The notes beneath the pieces were generated by a model, which had not been told where the DNA came from, did no database searches, and saw only the letters and a list, made by a program, of their open reading frames with translations. Made by a program: the position numbers and the translations under genes. From JAJFJD01 sp965228695 (GTDB taxonomy: Bacteria > Pseudomonadota > Alphaproteobacteria > UBA8366), in assembly GCA_965228695.1 (NCBI GenBank), contig CBDDIB010000002.1, positions 3,348,001 through 3,412,000 on the forward strand: 64,000 bases of DNA, given 5' to 3'. This document shows positions 9,148 to 17,603 of the stretch, in pieces (positions within the stretch are counted from its first letter, which is position 1; every line of letters begins with the position of its first letter).

Positions 9148-9563
9148 GACGTGTCCTGGCGCGACCGTGTCGTACCGATCCCGAAGACCGCTACGACCCC
9201 TCGCATGAGGAGAACGCCGACCACCACGCCGGCCATATTCGCGCCGAAGTCGGGCCAGCTTCCCGTACGATAAGGGACGGCTATCTGCGCAAGCTCCAAG
9301 GCCGCGCCATACAGCGTCAATCCGGCTAGCAGCGGCCAAAAGTACCGGCGCGCCGGAAAAGCGAGTGTCCCCGAAAACGCCAATACGCCGTAGGCGGCGA
9401 TATGCCGCCATTTATCCAGGCCGTCGTAGATTTGACCCGGGATACCGGGCTTCAAGGACAGATAGGCGACGATGATCAGGGCAAGGATGAAAGCCGCGCG
9501 CAGTAACGGTTCCCAGCGCTGGATGGTGCCAGTAACCCGTTTTGCGCTGCGATCCGAAAGCAT
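9144..9563 (-). CDS. VanZ-like family membrane protein
   Basis: This 139-residue protein has about four hydrophobic segments and the conserved VanZ-like blocks: DKWRHIAAYGVLAF in the middle, and ELAQ followed by GSWPDFGANMAGVVVG near the C-terminus. The biochemical role of the family is poorly defined. Small VanZ-like proteins often occur in exopolysaccharide and PEP-CTERM loci, which fits this location. It converges on the VPLPA-CTERM gene with a 4-base overlap. No good ribosome binding site is visible, so the start at 9563 is moderately sure. Confidence 0.8.
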   Translation of the reverse strand: MLSDRSAKRVTGTIQRWEPLLRAAFILALIIVAYLSLKPGIPGQIYDGLDKWRHIAAYGVLAFSGTLAFPARRYFWPLLAGLTLYGAALELAQIAVPYRTGSWPDFGANMAGVVVGVLLMRGVVAVFGIGTTRSRQDTS

Positions 9564-9658
9564 ATTTTTTATCTAAGGCGAGCGGTTCATGCAGGTGTCG
9601 TATAGCGGTGTATAGTCGAATCCGTCACCGCGACAAAGCTTGGCGATGGCCAAATTCG

Positions 9659-9694
9659 AAAAATTGCGCCCGCGGCAACGAATTGCCGCGGGCG
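9659..9694 (-). terminator. Intrinsic terminator of the PRC-barrel gene
   Basis: CGCCCGCGGCAA (9667-9678) and TTGCCGCGGGCG (9683-9694) form a perfect 12-bp stem with a CGAA loop. Read on the minus strand, the stem is followed by CAATTTTTCG, a classical T-run. It lies about 60 bases past the stop of the PRC-barrel gene. Confidence 0.85.
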
Positions 9695-9755
9695 ACGAAA
9701 GATTAAATCCGTGAGCTGTAAAAGAACTTCGCGCTTTATAAATTCGGTCGTGAAA

Positions 9756-10580
9756 TTACTTCTTCGAATCGGTTTTTGACGGTTTCCCGGACATCGGCTT
9801 CTTGTCCGCCGACTGGTTGCGGTCCGCCTCGGTGTTATTGCCGGTCGAGACCTGGACATTCTGATAGTAGGCGTCATTCTTCTTCAGCCAATCACCATCT
9901 TCGACCCACTCGAAGCGGCCTCGATCGAAACTGGGCGCAGCCTCGATCTGCTTTTCCGACATGGCAATGTAGAAGGTATCGCGGTCCAGGGAGACCTTGA
10001 ATTTTTCCAACGGCACTGCGATTTGCTTGTCGCCGATCCCAAGAAATCCGCCATGCGAAACAATCAAATAGCCGCTCTTGTCGCCGGTACCGATGAGGAT
10101 ATCTTCCACCTCGCCGAGGTCATTGCCCTTCAAATTTTCGACGTCCGCGCCGATCACTTCGTCCGCGCGTAGCCGGCCCAGAACCTCTTGGACTGGTATT
10201 GCCGCGGCGATACGGCGTTGCCGATACTCGGCCCAACCGCGGTCGTCCAATGGCCGCATGGTGCCTACCCGTTTGGCGGTTCCATCTTTCAAATAAACTT
10301 GTTGGGCCTTTTTCGGGTCGCGCAGCAGTTCCCGAACGGCCTCAGCGACTTCCTCACACGCATCATCCTTGCCATAGGCTGCCAGTTTGGCGGCGGCATT
10401 CCGCAATTCGCGGGCATCGCGTATGAGTGAGACGGGAATCTGGCGGCGCGCCTTTTCATTTTCCACGACGCTTTTACGCAGTTCGTCATCGACGATTTCA
10501 CATTTCGCCATCGCGGTCCCGGAAGCACCCAGGAGGAGTGTCGCGGCGACGGTGCCCATCAATACTTGTCGAATGCTCAT
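9756..10580 (-). CDS. Exported PRC-barrel domain protein
   Basis: This 274-residue protein starts with a signal peptide (MSIRQVLMGTVAATLLLG, cleavage near GTAMA). About 110 residues of helical, charged sequence follow, then a PRC-barrel domain (VIGADVENLKGNDLGEVEDI, with GYLIVSHGGFLGIGDKQIAVP) and a hydrophilic Lys/Ser-rich tail. PRC-barrels are small beta folds found in RimM, photosynthetic reaction centre H subunits and many alphaproteobacterial stress or envelope proteins. The domain here appears to face the periplasm. ATG at 10580 is chosen because GGAGAG lies 8 bases upstream and the signal peptide begins there. The gene is a single unit with its own strong terminator; its function is unknown. 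Confidence 0.8.
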   Translation of the reverse strand: MSIRQVLMGTVAATLLLGASGTAMAKCEIVDDELRKSVVENEKARRQIPVSLIRDARELRNAAAKLAAYGKDDACEEVAEAVRELLRDPKKAQQVYLKDGTAKRVGTMRPLDDRGWAEYRQRRIAAAIPVQEVLGRLRADEVIGADVENLKGNDLGEVEDILIGTGDKSGYLIVSHGGFLGIGDKQIAVPLEKFKVSLDRDTFYIAMSEKQIEAAPSFDRGRFEWVEDGDWLKKNDAYYQNVQVSTGNNTEADRNQSADKKPMSGKPSKTDSKK

Positions 10581-10867
10581 TCCGTGTCTCTCCGTTGCAA
10601 ATTTGAATTCGTAAATTGATTTGCCCACGAAGCGATCGTGCGGTTGCTCGACCGCCGATAGTTGATGTGGGTTAATTGAGAAACGCGGGAAATTTTGATT
10701 GGTTCCGGAATTTTCCCGAAAGTTCTATGTCGGAGGCGCTGTATGCCGCCATTCAGGATTCATTCGGAACTCTAATGCTTTGACGGCGTTGAATAGAGTA
10801 TCGGAGCCGCAGTCTCTTCTCCCGAGGGTGTTGTGGGCTTCGGTTTAAACATGCGATCACTTATCTT
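10581..10867. other. Intergenic region feeding an orphan terminator
   Basis: The stretch must contain the leftward promoter of the PRC-barrel gene near 10600-10680. On the plus strand no open frame of useful length is present, yet a strong plus-strand terminator closes the region at 10868-10895. A short non-coding transcript between about 10700 and 10895 is therefore possible. I cannot match it to 6S RNA or another named family by eye. Confidence 0.4.
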
Positions 10868-10895
10868 AGCCCCGGCCTCTGCCGGGGCTTTTTTT
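10868..10895 (+). terminator. Strong intrinsic terminator with no upstream plus-strand gene
   Basis: AGCCCCGGC (10868-10876), loop CTCT, GCCGGGGCT (10881-10889), then a run of seven T (10889-10895). There is no T-run on the minus-strand side, so it works rightward. The nearest plus-strand gene upstream ends at 9147 and the genes between are leftward, so the terminated transcript is unidentified. Confidence 0.8.
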
Positions 10896-11024
10896 GGGCT
10901 GCCCATCGCCGTTGCGACCCGAAAATCCGGCACGCTTTTCATCTATCGGGCTGAATTGCGAATTCTGACCTAGGCCTTTGATACATAGTTTGGCCTGGAG
11001 TGATCACGGAATTTCGCGGGGGGC

Positions 11025-11098
11025 TGGAGGTCCGGGCCGGAATCGAACCGACGTACAAGGCTTTGCAGGCCTCTGCATAACCACTCTGCCACCGGACC
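11025..11098 (-). tRNA. tRNA-Cys (anticodon GCA)
   Basis: Read on the minus strand this folds as a 74-base tRNA. The acceptor arm GGTCCGG pairs with CCGGACC, the D-arm region holds AGTGGTTATGCAG, the anticodon arm contains GCA in CCTGCAAAG, and the T-arm carries GGTTCGAATCC. The discriminator is T and the CCA end is encoded (11025-11027). The sequence closely resembles other bacterial tRNA-Cys genes. It stands alone, with no tRNA neighbours. Confidence 0.95.
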
Positions 11099-11283
11099 AA
11101 CGCATTCGATATGTTGGCGTCATATACGGGTCCCGCCGCCGAGGGTCAAGCGCCGTCGCCGTCACCCGTATCCGTTGTTTTCCTGAGAATAGAAAGATAT
11201 AAACGGTCAGAACTGTGTTGGCGATATGTTAGGATTTTCGGTCCTAAATTCTTCAGCAGATTTCTGGGGGGAGTATCAGTTCC

Positions 11284-11937
11284 ATGGATTTCGCCGTTGC
11301 CCGGCGCAACATGGTCGAGTGTCAGCTTCGAACGAACCGCATTACGCAGGACGCGGTGATCGCCGCAATGGGCGAAGTGCCGCGCGAGCGGTTCGTTCCC
11401 GACAATCTCGCGAATATTGCCTACGTGGATGAGGATCTTCCCGTTGGCGGCGAGCGATACTTGGTGGAGCCGATGGTGCTGGGCCGTTTGCTGCAGGAAA
11501 GCCGCGCGGGCCTTGATGACGTGGCGCTCTTGATTGGATGTGGAACCGGCTATACGGCCGCCGTCCTTTCGAAACTATGCGGTGCCGTGTTTGCGTTGGA
11601 GAGTGACGCGACCTTTGCCGAAAAGGCATCCGAATTGTTGGCGACGCTTGGCGCCGACAACGCGGTTGTGGTCGAGGGACCGCTCGACAAGGGCTGGCCC
11701 GGCGAAGCGCCGTATAACCTGATTATGTTCGACGGGGCGGTGGCGGAAGTACCCGACGCGATTCTGGACCAGCTCGCCGAAGACGGGCGGTTGGTCGCGG
11801 TCGTTTGCGACGAACAGGGTGTCGGCCGGGCTACGTTGATGGAAAAGCGCGGTGGTATCGTGTCGAGCCGAACCATGTTCGATGCCAATACGCCGGTGCT
11901 TCCTGGCTTCGCGAAATCAGCAGGTTTTGTGTTTTAG
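11284..11937 (+). CDS. Divergent protein-L-isoaspartate O-methyltransferase family protein
   Basis: This 217-residue SAM-dependent methyltransferase shows the N-terminal PIMT signature (MVECQLRTNRIT, VPRERFVPDN) and the SAM-binding loop LLIGCGTGYTAAVLSKL. The substrate-binding segment of true repair enzymes (GHGQTISQP, as in the second copy at 51903) is replaced by PVGGERYLVEP, so isoaspartate repair is doubtful. A gene of this type directly before tolC is, as I recall, common in alphaproteobacteria, and tolC follows here. GGGGGGAG lies about 10 bases before the ATG, supporting the start. Confidence 0.85.
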   Translation: MDFAVARRNMVECQLRTNRITQDAVIAAMGEVPRERFVPDNLANIAYVDEDLPVGGERYLVEPMVLGRLLQESRAGLDDVALLIGCGTGYTAAVLSKLCGAVFALESDATFAEKASELLATLGADNAVVVEGPLDKGWPGEAPYNLIMFDGAVAEVPDAILDQLAEDGRLVAVVCDEQGVGRATLMEKRGGIVSSRTMFDANTPVLPGFAKSAGFVF

Positions 11938-12264
11938 GACTGTCATGGGTCAACATTTTGTGGTTTTATCGAGATGTTAGGTGTTGGACGAGGGGGAGTC
12001 GGCCAAACCGCATCTTTTTGTTGGGCCAGTTCTGGTACCGATCAACCGGCGCCATGCCGCAAACCTACGCATCGGGTGAAGTTGCCCGATGGCGTGCATT
12101 TGCATAGCCGACAGAAGGCGATCGTTGGCATGTGATTTGCAGAAATTTGGTGCGAGAACGGGGCACTGGCTCCGGCAGTTCGATTTTGGTGGGTTTGTTG
12201 ACAAGAGGACGTACACGCTCTGTCTAGAACATTAAAGATCGCGGGTGGTGGCAATCGATCGAAG
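11938..12264. other. Intergenic region before tolC
   Basis: These 327 bases show no convincing gene. A short inverted repeat (CATCGGG at 12070-12076 and CCCGATG at 12085-12091) lacks a T-run. A candidate tolC promoter sits near the right end. No riboswitch or known RNA was recognised. Confidence 0.45.
12198..12226 (+). promoter_or_regulatory. Candidate promoter of tolC
   Basis: A perfect -35 hexamer TTGACA (12198-12203) is followed after 17 bases by TGTCTA (12221-12226), a poor -10 match. Transcription would begin near 12233, about 30 bases before the TTG start. The -10 is weak, which is not unusual for alphaproteobacterial promoters. Confidence 0.35.
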
Positions 12265-13671
12265 TTGCTCAACATCCGACGCAAGTTGACCAAGAGGGCC
12301 TTAGGAAGCGTTTCCGCGCTGGTTTGTGCGGGCTTTCTGATGTTGCCCATGAGTGCCGCCAAAGGCGATTCACTCGTCGATGCAATTATCCTGGCTTATC
12401 AGAACAATCCGACGCTGCAAGCGCAGCGGGCGAATGTCCGTGTTGCCGACGAAGGTGTTCCGCAAGCGAAATCCGGGTGGCGTCCCACGGTTGAAATATT
12501 GGGCGATGGCGGCGTAATTGCGGAGGAGACCGACGGCGCCACGTTGGAGAGGGATAACCGGGGCAGGTATTCCGCCAATCTGCGGGTGACGCAAAACGTG
12601 TTTTCCGGCGGCGGCACGATGGCCGACATTCGGCGTGCCAAGAATTCGGTTCGGGCGGAGCGGGCGCGGTTGGCGGTGACCGAGCAGGATGTGCTGCTGA
12701 GCGTCGTGCGCGCGTACATGGACGTGTTCCGGGATGCGGCGGTTCTTCGCCTGAATATAAACAACGAAAAGGTTCTGGCGCGTCAGCTCGAGGCGACGCG
12801 GGATCGCTTCAACGTGGGCGAAGTCACGCGAACCGACGTTTCGCAGGCCGAAGCCCGATTGTCGCGCGCGACCGCCGATAGAATTCAAGCGGAAGGAGAC
12901 CTTCAGATCGGACGGGGCGTCTTTGTCCAGGTTGTGGGTCAACCGCCGGAAGACCTGACCAAACCGCCCACGGTGCGGGATCTGCCGTCCAGTCGCGACG
13001 AAACCATTGCGCTGGCACGGGACAACAATCCGGTCGTGACGGCGGCCTTGTTCGAGGAACGCGCCTCCGAGGAGAATGTCAGAGTCGTCAAAAGCGAGCT
13101 GCTGCCGAGAGTGGATGTCGTCGGCGAAGGCGGACGGGCGCAGAACCAGTCGGCAAGCGACCTGACGCGCGACTCGGCGAGCATTACCGCCCAATTGACC
13201 GTGCCGCTGTATCAGCGGGGTTCGGTTTCGAGCCGGGTCCGTGAAGCGAAGCAGGTTGTCGGACGGAACCGGTTGTTGCTGGCGGAAGCGCATCGCGAGG
13301 CGACCGAGGCTGGGAACAGTGCGTGGGAATCGCTGGTCACGGCGCGAGCCCGCATCCGGTCGTTTTCCGCAGAAGTCCGGGCGAATCGCATTGCTTTGGA
13401 AGGGGTTCAGCAAGAGGCCCTAGTGGGGTCGCGAACGGTTCTGGATGTCTTGGATGCCGAACAGGAGCTGCTTGATGCGCAGGTCAATCTGGTCCGTGCC
13501 GAGCGTGATGAAATTGTCGCGCAGTATGAATTACTCTCGGCCGTCGGCCGCTTGACGGGCAATGGCTTGAGTCTCAATACGGAGTTGTATACTCCTGAAG
13601 TGTACTATAACTCGGTAAGAGACAAGCTTTGGGGACTGGGGAAAGTCCCCGTTAAGTCGAAGGAAAAATAA
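12265..13671 (+). CDS. tolC: TolC family outer-membrane efflux/secretion channel
   Basis: This 468-residue outer-membrane protein forms the trimeric channel that couples type I secretion systems and drug pumps to the outside. A signal peptide (hydrophobic ALGSVSALVCAGFLMLPM) precedes the mature start near DSLVDAIILAYQNNPTL, the typical opening of the family. Two repeated halves follow with long amphipathic helices and the hallmark GEVTRTDVSQAEARL; the second half carries VGSRTVLDVLDAEQELLDA. No inner-membrane partner or membrane-fusion protein lies nearby. There is no in-frame ATG after the upstream stop at 12199, so TTG at 12265 is taken as the start, with TTG at 12286 as an alternative; the exact start is uncertain. 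Confidence 0.9.
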   Translation: MLNIRRKLTKRALGSVSALVCAGFLMLPMSAAKGDSLVDAIILAYQNNPTLQAQRANVRVADEGVPQAKSGWRPTVEILGDGGVIAEETDGATLERDNRGRYSANLRVTQNVFSGGGTMADIRRAKNSVRAERARLAVTEQDVLLSVVRAYMDVFRDAAVLRLNINNEKVLARQLEATRDRFNVGEVTRTDVSQAEARLSRATADRIQAEGDLQIGRGVFVQVVGQPPEDLTKPPTVRDLPSSRDETIALARDNNPVVTAALFEERASEENVRVVKSELLPRVDVVGEGGRAQNQSASDLTRDSASITAQLTVPLYQRGSVSSRVREAKQVVGRNRLLLAEAHREATEAGNSAWESLVTARARIRSFSAEVRANRIALEGVQQEALVGSRTVLDVLDAEQELLDAQVNLVRAERDEIVAQYELLSAVGRLTGNGLSLNTELYTPEVYYNSVRDKLWGLGKVPVKSKEK

Positions 13672-13757
13672 CCGGGGCCGACGAAGGACCGGCGCCGATG
13701 ATGAAGCGGCCGAAAATTTGAAGGCACTCGGTTGAAATCAGTCAGGATGATCGAACG

Positions 13758-14363
13758 ATGAGTGAGGCAGGCGACCAACAAGAACCTTCGATGGAAGAAA
13801 TTCTTGCTTCCATTCGAAAGATTATCTCCGAGGATGGGGAAGAGGAAGCCGCGCCGCAGGTCGAGGCGGAGGCGCCCGTTCCTGAGCCGGAACCCGAGCC
13901 GGAACCGGAACCCGAACCGGAACCTGAGCCCGAACCGGAACCGGAACCCGAGCCGGTCGCGGAAGAGCCGCTCGAACTCACCGATGAGATCGAACCGGCG
14001 GAAGAGCCGCTCGAGCTGACGGAGGAGATCGAACCGTCGGATGAACACGCGATCGAGATATTCGACGAGCCGGAAGCCGAACCGGAGCCAGAGCCAGAAC
14101 CCGTCGCCGAAATGGACCCCGCGCCGCTGGCACCGGTCGATTCGATCTTGTCCGACAACACCGCTGCGTCCGGAGTAGCCTCCTTTATGGAACTGTCCAA
14201 ATCCGTGAAATCGCAACGGGGCGGCATGACGGTCGAGCAGTTGGCGGAAGAACTAATGCGTCCGATGCTGCGCCAATGGCTTGACGAGAACCTCCCCGAT
14301 ATGGTCGAACGTCTCGTTCGACGCGAAATTGAGCGCATGGCCCGCACGGGAGAAGACGGCTAA
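13758..14363 (+). CDS. popZ: PopZ polar organizing protein (DUF2497)
   Basis: This 201-residue protein has the three-part PopZ layout. A conserved N-terminal helix (PSMEEILASIRKIISED) binds client proteins. A long Pro/Glu/Asp-rich disordered linker spans roughly residues 28-130. The C-terminal oligomerisation helices run from GGMTVEQLAEELMRPMLRQW to VRREIERMART. In Caulobacter and relatives PopZ forms a polar condensate that tethers the chromosome origin through ParB and recruits signalling proteins. The linker here contains an uninterrupted run of 25 alternating Pro and Glu residues and a duplicated 12-residue block (EEPLELTDEIEP). It lies just upstream of valS, a frequent arrangement in alphaproteobacteria. 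Confidence 0.92.
   Translation: MSEAGDQQEPSMEEILASIRKIISEDGEEEAAPQVEAEAPVPEPEPEPEPEPEPEPEPEPEPEPEPVAEEPLELTDEIEPAEEPLELTEEIEPSDEHAIEIFDEPEAEPEPEPEPVAEMDPAPLAPVDSILSDNTAASGVASFMELSKSVKSQRGGMTVEQLAEELMRPMLRQWLDENLPDMVERLVRREIERMARTGEDG
13881..13955 (+). repeat. Pro-Glu dipeptide-coding microrepeat in the popZ linker
   Basis: Twenty-five codons alternate Pro and Glu using CCG/CCC/CCT and GAA/GAG. The near-hexanucleotide repetition is the kind that can change copy number by slippage. A second tandem duplication follows directly: 36-base copies at 13962-13997 and 14001-14036 encode EEPLELTDEIEP and EEPLELTEEIEP. Confidence 0.9.
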
Positions 14364-14415
14364 GTCTCCCCATCCGGGCCGGTTAATCCGACTTCTGGCC
14401 TGGAACAAAGTGTAA

Positions 14416-17076
14416 ATGCCGGTCCTCGACAAGACTTTCCAACCCGCAGAGGTTGAGAAGAAGCACTACGAACGTTGGGAATCCGACGGCGCGTTCGCAT
14501 GCGGTGCGTCGCCCGACGGCGATCCCTATACGATCGTGATTCCCCCGCCGAATGTCACGGGCAGCCTGCATATGGGGCATGCCCTCAACAACACGCTGCA
14601 GGACATCCTGATCCGGTATGCGCGGATGCGCGGGCGTGACGCGTTGTGGCAGCCGGGCATGGATCATGCCGGTATCGCCACACAGATGGTCGTCGAGCGC
14701 CAATTGGCCGAGGCGGGCAACGTGTCTCGCCGTGAACTGGGCCGTGACGCATTCATCGAGCGCGTCTGGGAATGGAAAGAGGAGTCGGGTGGGACGATCA
14801 CCGGACAGCTTCGCCGCCTCGGCGCGTCCTGTGATTGGAGCCGGGAACGCTTCACCATGGATGACGGCTTGAGCCGCGCGGTGCTCAAGGTATTCGTGGA
14901 CCTCTACAACAAGGGTTTGATTTACAAAGACAAGCGGCTCGTGAATTGGGATCCGAAGCTGGAGACGGCGATCTCCGACCTCGAGGTCGAGCAACGGGAG
15001 ACGCAGGGCAAGCTTTGGTATTTCAGCTATCCGGTCGAAGGTGAGGATGGCGTCTACCTTACCGTCGCGACCACCCGGCCCGAGACCATGCTGGGGGACA
15101 CGGCCGTTGCCGTTCATCCGGAAGACGAGCGTCACGCCCACCTCATCGGCAAGCATTGCATACTGCCGTTGGTGGGCCGCCGTATCGTCATCGTCGGGGA
15201 CGAGTATGCCGATCCGGAACAGGGGTCCGGCGCGGTCAAGATTACGCCGGCGCATGATTTCAACGATTTCGAGGTCGGCCGCCGGCACGATTTGGAAATG
15301 ATCAATATTTTCGACGTGGGCGGCCGCATCAACGAGAACGCACCCGAGAACTATCGCGGGCTCGACCGGTTCGACGCCCGCGAAAAGGTGGTCCGGGACA
15401 TCGAGGCCGCGGGCATGCTGGCGAAGATCGAGGATCACGTTCATACGGTGCCGTATAGCGACCGCGGCGGCGTCCCCATCGAACCCTATCTGACCGACCA
15501 ATGGTTCGCGGATGCCAAGGAATTGGCGAAGCCCGCGATCGCGGCGGTCGAGGATGGCCGCACCAAGTTCTTCCCGGAAAGCTGGTCGAAGACCTATTTC
15601 GAATGGATGCGGAACATTCAGCCGTGGTGTATCTCGCGCCAGCTATGGTGGGGCCATCAAATTCCTGCCTGGTACGGTCCGGACGGCCAGGTCTTCGTCG
15701 AATTGGACGAAGCTGCGGCCCAGGCCGCCGCGGATGCGCATTACGGTAAGGCGGTCGAACTGAGCCGGGACGAAGACGTTCTCGATACCTGGTTCTCGTC
15801 GGGGCTGTGGCCGTTTTCGACGTTGGGCTGGCCGGACGAGACGCCGGAACTGGCGCGCTACTATCCGACCGACGTCCTGGTGACGGGGTTCGACATCATC
15901 TTCTTCTGGGTCGCCCGGATGATGATGATGGGGCTGCATTTCATGGGCGAGGTGCCCTTCCATACGGTCTATGTCCATGCGCTGGTCCGCGACGAACGCG
16001 GACAGAAAATGTCCAAATCCAAGGGCAACGTCATCGATCCGCTCGACCTGATCGATCAATTCGGCTCGGACGCGTTGCGCTTCACCCTGTCGGCGCTGGC
16101 CGCGCCGGGGCGCGATATCCGCATGTCCGAAAGCCGAGTCGAAGGGTCCCGGAATTTCGCGACGAAGCTCTGGAATGCCGCACGCTTTTGTCAGATCAAC
16201 GGGTGTGTCTCGGGCGGAGACTTCGATCCGGCATCGCCGAGCCAGACCGTGAACCGATGGATCGTCGGCGAAGTCGCCAAATGCGAAGCGGACGTGTCGA
16301 AACAGCTTGCCAACTACCGGTTCAACGAGGCGTCGAACACGCTCTATCAGTTCGCCTGGGGAACTTTTTGCGACTGGTATCTGGAATTCTGCAAACCGCT
16401 ACTGAACGGCGACGATGCCGCGCTGAAGGCCGAGACGCAGGCGACGGCGGGCTGGGCGCTCGACCAGATTTTGCTGATGCTGCATCCCTTCATGCCGTTC
16501 GTTACCGAAGAGCTGTGGGGCGCCTTGGCCGAAGACCGGCCCGCCGACCTGATCCGGTCGCGGTGGCCCGTCTATCCGGCCGGCATTATCGACGAGGACG
16601 TGGCGAAGGAACTCGATTGGGTGGTCCGGTTGATTTCCGAGGCACGGTCGGTCCGGTCGGAGATGAACATTCCGCCGGGGGCGAAGATTCCGATGATCTT
16701 GAAAGGGGCCGGCAGTACAGCGGCGTCCTGGCTGCGGACCCATGAACCGTTGATCCTTCGGTTGGCCCGTCTCGACGGGATCAGCATGGACGAGGTTATT
16801 CCCCAGGGGTCGGTGCAGTTCGTTCACGACGAAGCGACGGTGGCATTGCCGATCGCCGATGTCATCGATATCGAGCAGGAACGGCAGCGGCTGGAGAAGG
16901 AAATCGCCAAAGTCGACGGTGAAATCAAGAAACTCCAGAAAAAGCTGTCAAACGAGCAATTCCTGAGCAAGGCGCCGGAAACCGTCGTCGACGAGCAGCG
17001 TGGCCGGTTGGCGGACGAGGAAACGGCGCGCGTGAAACTCGACGAGGCATTGAAGCGGCTCTCAGCGGTCGCCTGA
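14416..17076 (+). CDS. valS: Valyl-tRNA synthetase
   Basis: This 886-residue class I aminoacyl-tRNA synthetase charges tRNA-Val. The HIGH-type motif is in PPPNVTGSLHMGHALNN near residue 45, and the KMSKS loop is in GQKMSKSKGNVIDP. The CP1 editing domain lies between them, with TTRPETMLGDTAVAVHP. The C-terminal coiled coil specific to ValRS (about residues 810-886, with QERQRLEKEIAKVDGEIKKL) is complete. The length is normal for alphaproteobacteria. It starts 52 bases after popZ and precedes a small lipoprotein gene by 20 bases, so the three may be cotranscribed. Confidence 0.98.
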   Translation: MPVLDKTFQPAEVEKKHYERWESDGAFACGASPDGDPYTIVIPPPNVTGSLHMGHALNNTLQDILIRYARMRGRDALWQPGMDHAGIATQMVVERQLAEAGNVSRRELGRDAFIERVWEWKEESGGTITGQLRRLGASCDWSRERFTMDDGLSRAVLKVFVDLYNKGLIYKDKRLVNWDPKLETAISDLEVEQRETQGKLWYFSYPVEGEDGVYLTVATTRPETMLGDTAVAVHPEDERHAHLIGKHCILPLVGRRIVIVGDEYADPEQGSGAVKITPAHDFNDFEVGRRHDLEMINIFDVGGRINENAPENYRGLDRFDAREKVVRDIEAAGMLAKIEDHVHTVPYSDRGGVPIEPYLTDQWFADAKELAKPAIAAVEDGRTKFFPESWSKTYFEWMRNIQPWCISRQLWWGHQIPAWYGPDGQVFVELDEAAAQAAADAHYGKAVELSRDEDVLDTWFSSGLWPFSTLGWPDETPELARYYPTDVLVTGFDIIFFWVARMMMMGLHFMGEVPFHTVYVHALVRDERGQKMSKSKGNVIDPLDLIDQFGSDALRFTLSALAAPGRDIRMSESRVEGSRNFATKLWNAARFCQINGCVSGGDFDPASPSQTVNRWIVGEVAKCEADVSKQLANYRFNEASNTLYQFAWGTFCDWYLEFCKPLLNGDDAALKAETQATAGWALDQILLMLHPFMPFVTEELWGALAEDRPADLIRSRWPVYPAGIIDEDVAKELDWVVRLISEARSVRSEMNIPPGAKIPMILKGAGSTAASWLRTHEPLILRLARLDGISMDEVIPQGSVQFVHDEATVALPIADVIDIEQERQRLEKEIAKVDGEIKKLQKKLSNEQFLSKAPETVVDEQRGRLADEETARVKLDEALKRLSAVA

Positions 17077-17096
17077 GGCAACGCCACGGAGGAACG

Positions 17097-17603
17097 ATGC
17101 GCGCGTATCTGCGGGTTTTTGTCGTTACCGCGATTCTCGCCGGGTGCGGAACCATCGACGCCCAATCCGTTCAGGATATCGGTTCTTGGGGGATTGGCTG
17201 GCAACTCAAGGCGCCGCAGAATCGCATCGGACCGGCTATCCCGCCGGTCGTCGCCTTCCGCCGTGTTGAAAATCCCGCGATAAGGAGCCTCGAGCCGCCA
17301 CGGCCCGTGGCGGCGATGTTTCGCGCGGCCGTCCTTAAGCTAACGGGATCGGCGCACGGCAAGGTCGAGCGCCGTTTGATCGGTGTCTTCACCGTATCGG
17401 GGCAAGGCTGTGCCCTTCGGGGATATCCGGTCCGAGACGACGGCAGGACGGTTGCCGGCTTTCTCACGCTTGACAGCGGCGCGATGATGGGCGAGCCGTC
17501 CGATTGGATGCTTTGCGAACACCAGACGCTGCCGGCCGGCCGGAGCGCGGCCTTTGAATTTCTTCTCCTGTCCGCGTTGGACCGGGCGCTTTCGCAGCCC
17601 TAG
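17097..17603 (+). CDS. Small putative lipoprotein, function unknown
   Basis: This 168-residue protein begins with a lipoprotein signal: positive MRAYLR, a hydrophobic stretch and the lipobox LAGC. No known domain was recognised. The mature part has a pair of short segments (LTGSAHGKVERRLIGVFTVS, and GFLTLDSGAMMGEPSDWMLC) that look like beta structure, and two further Cys that could form a disulfide. It follows valS by 20 bases with GGAGG close to the ATG, so translation is likely and cotranscription with valS is possible. Confidence 0.65.
   Translation: MRAYLRVFVVTAILAGCGTIDAQSVQDIGSWGIGWQLKAPQNRIGPAIPPVVAFRRVENPAIRSLEPPRPVAAMFRAAVLKLTGSAHGKVERRLIGVFTVSGQGCALRGYPVRDDGRTVAGFLTLDSGAMMGEPSDWMLCEHQTLPAGRSAAFEFLLLSALDRALSQP

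Noticed and set aside
12070..12091. Inverted repeat before tolC considered as a terminator or riboswitch stem
   Set aside because: Only 7 bp, no T-run and no larger conserved fold could be recognised; kept only as a note within the intergenic entry.
13742..14347. Minus-strand Gly-Ser repeat frame opposite popZ
   Set aside because: It is the reverse reading of the Pro-Glu repeat; the plus-strand protein has conserved PopZ ends.
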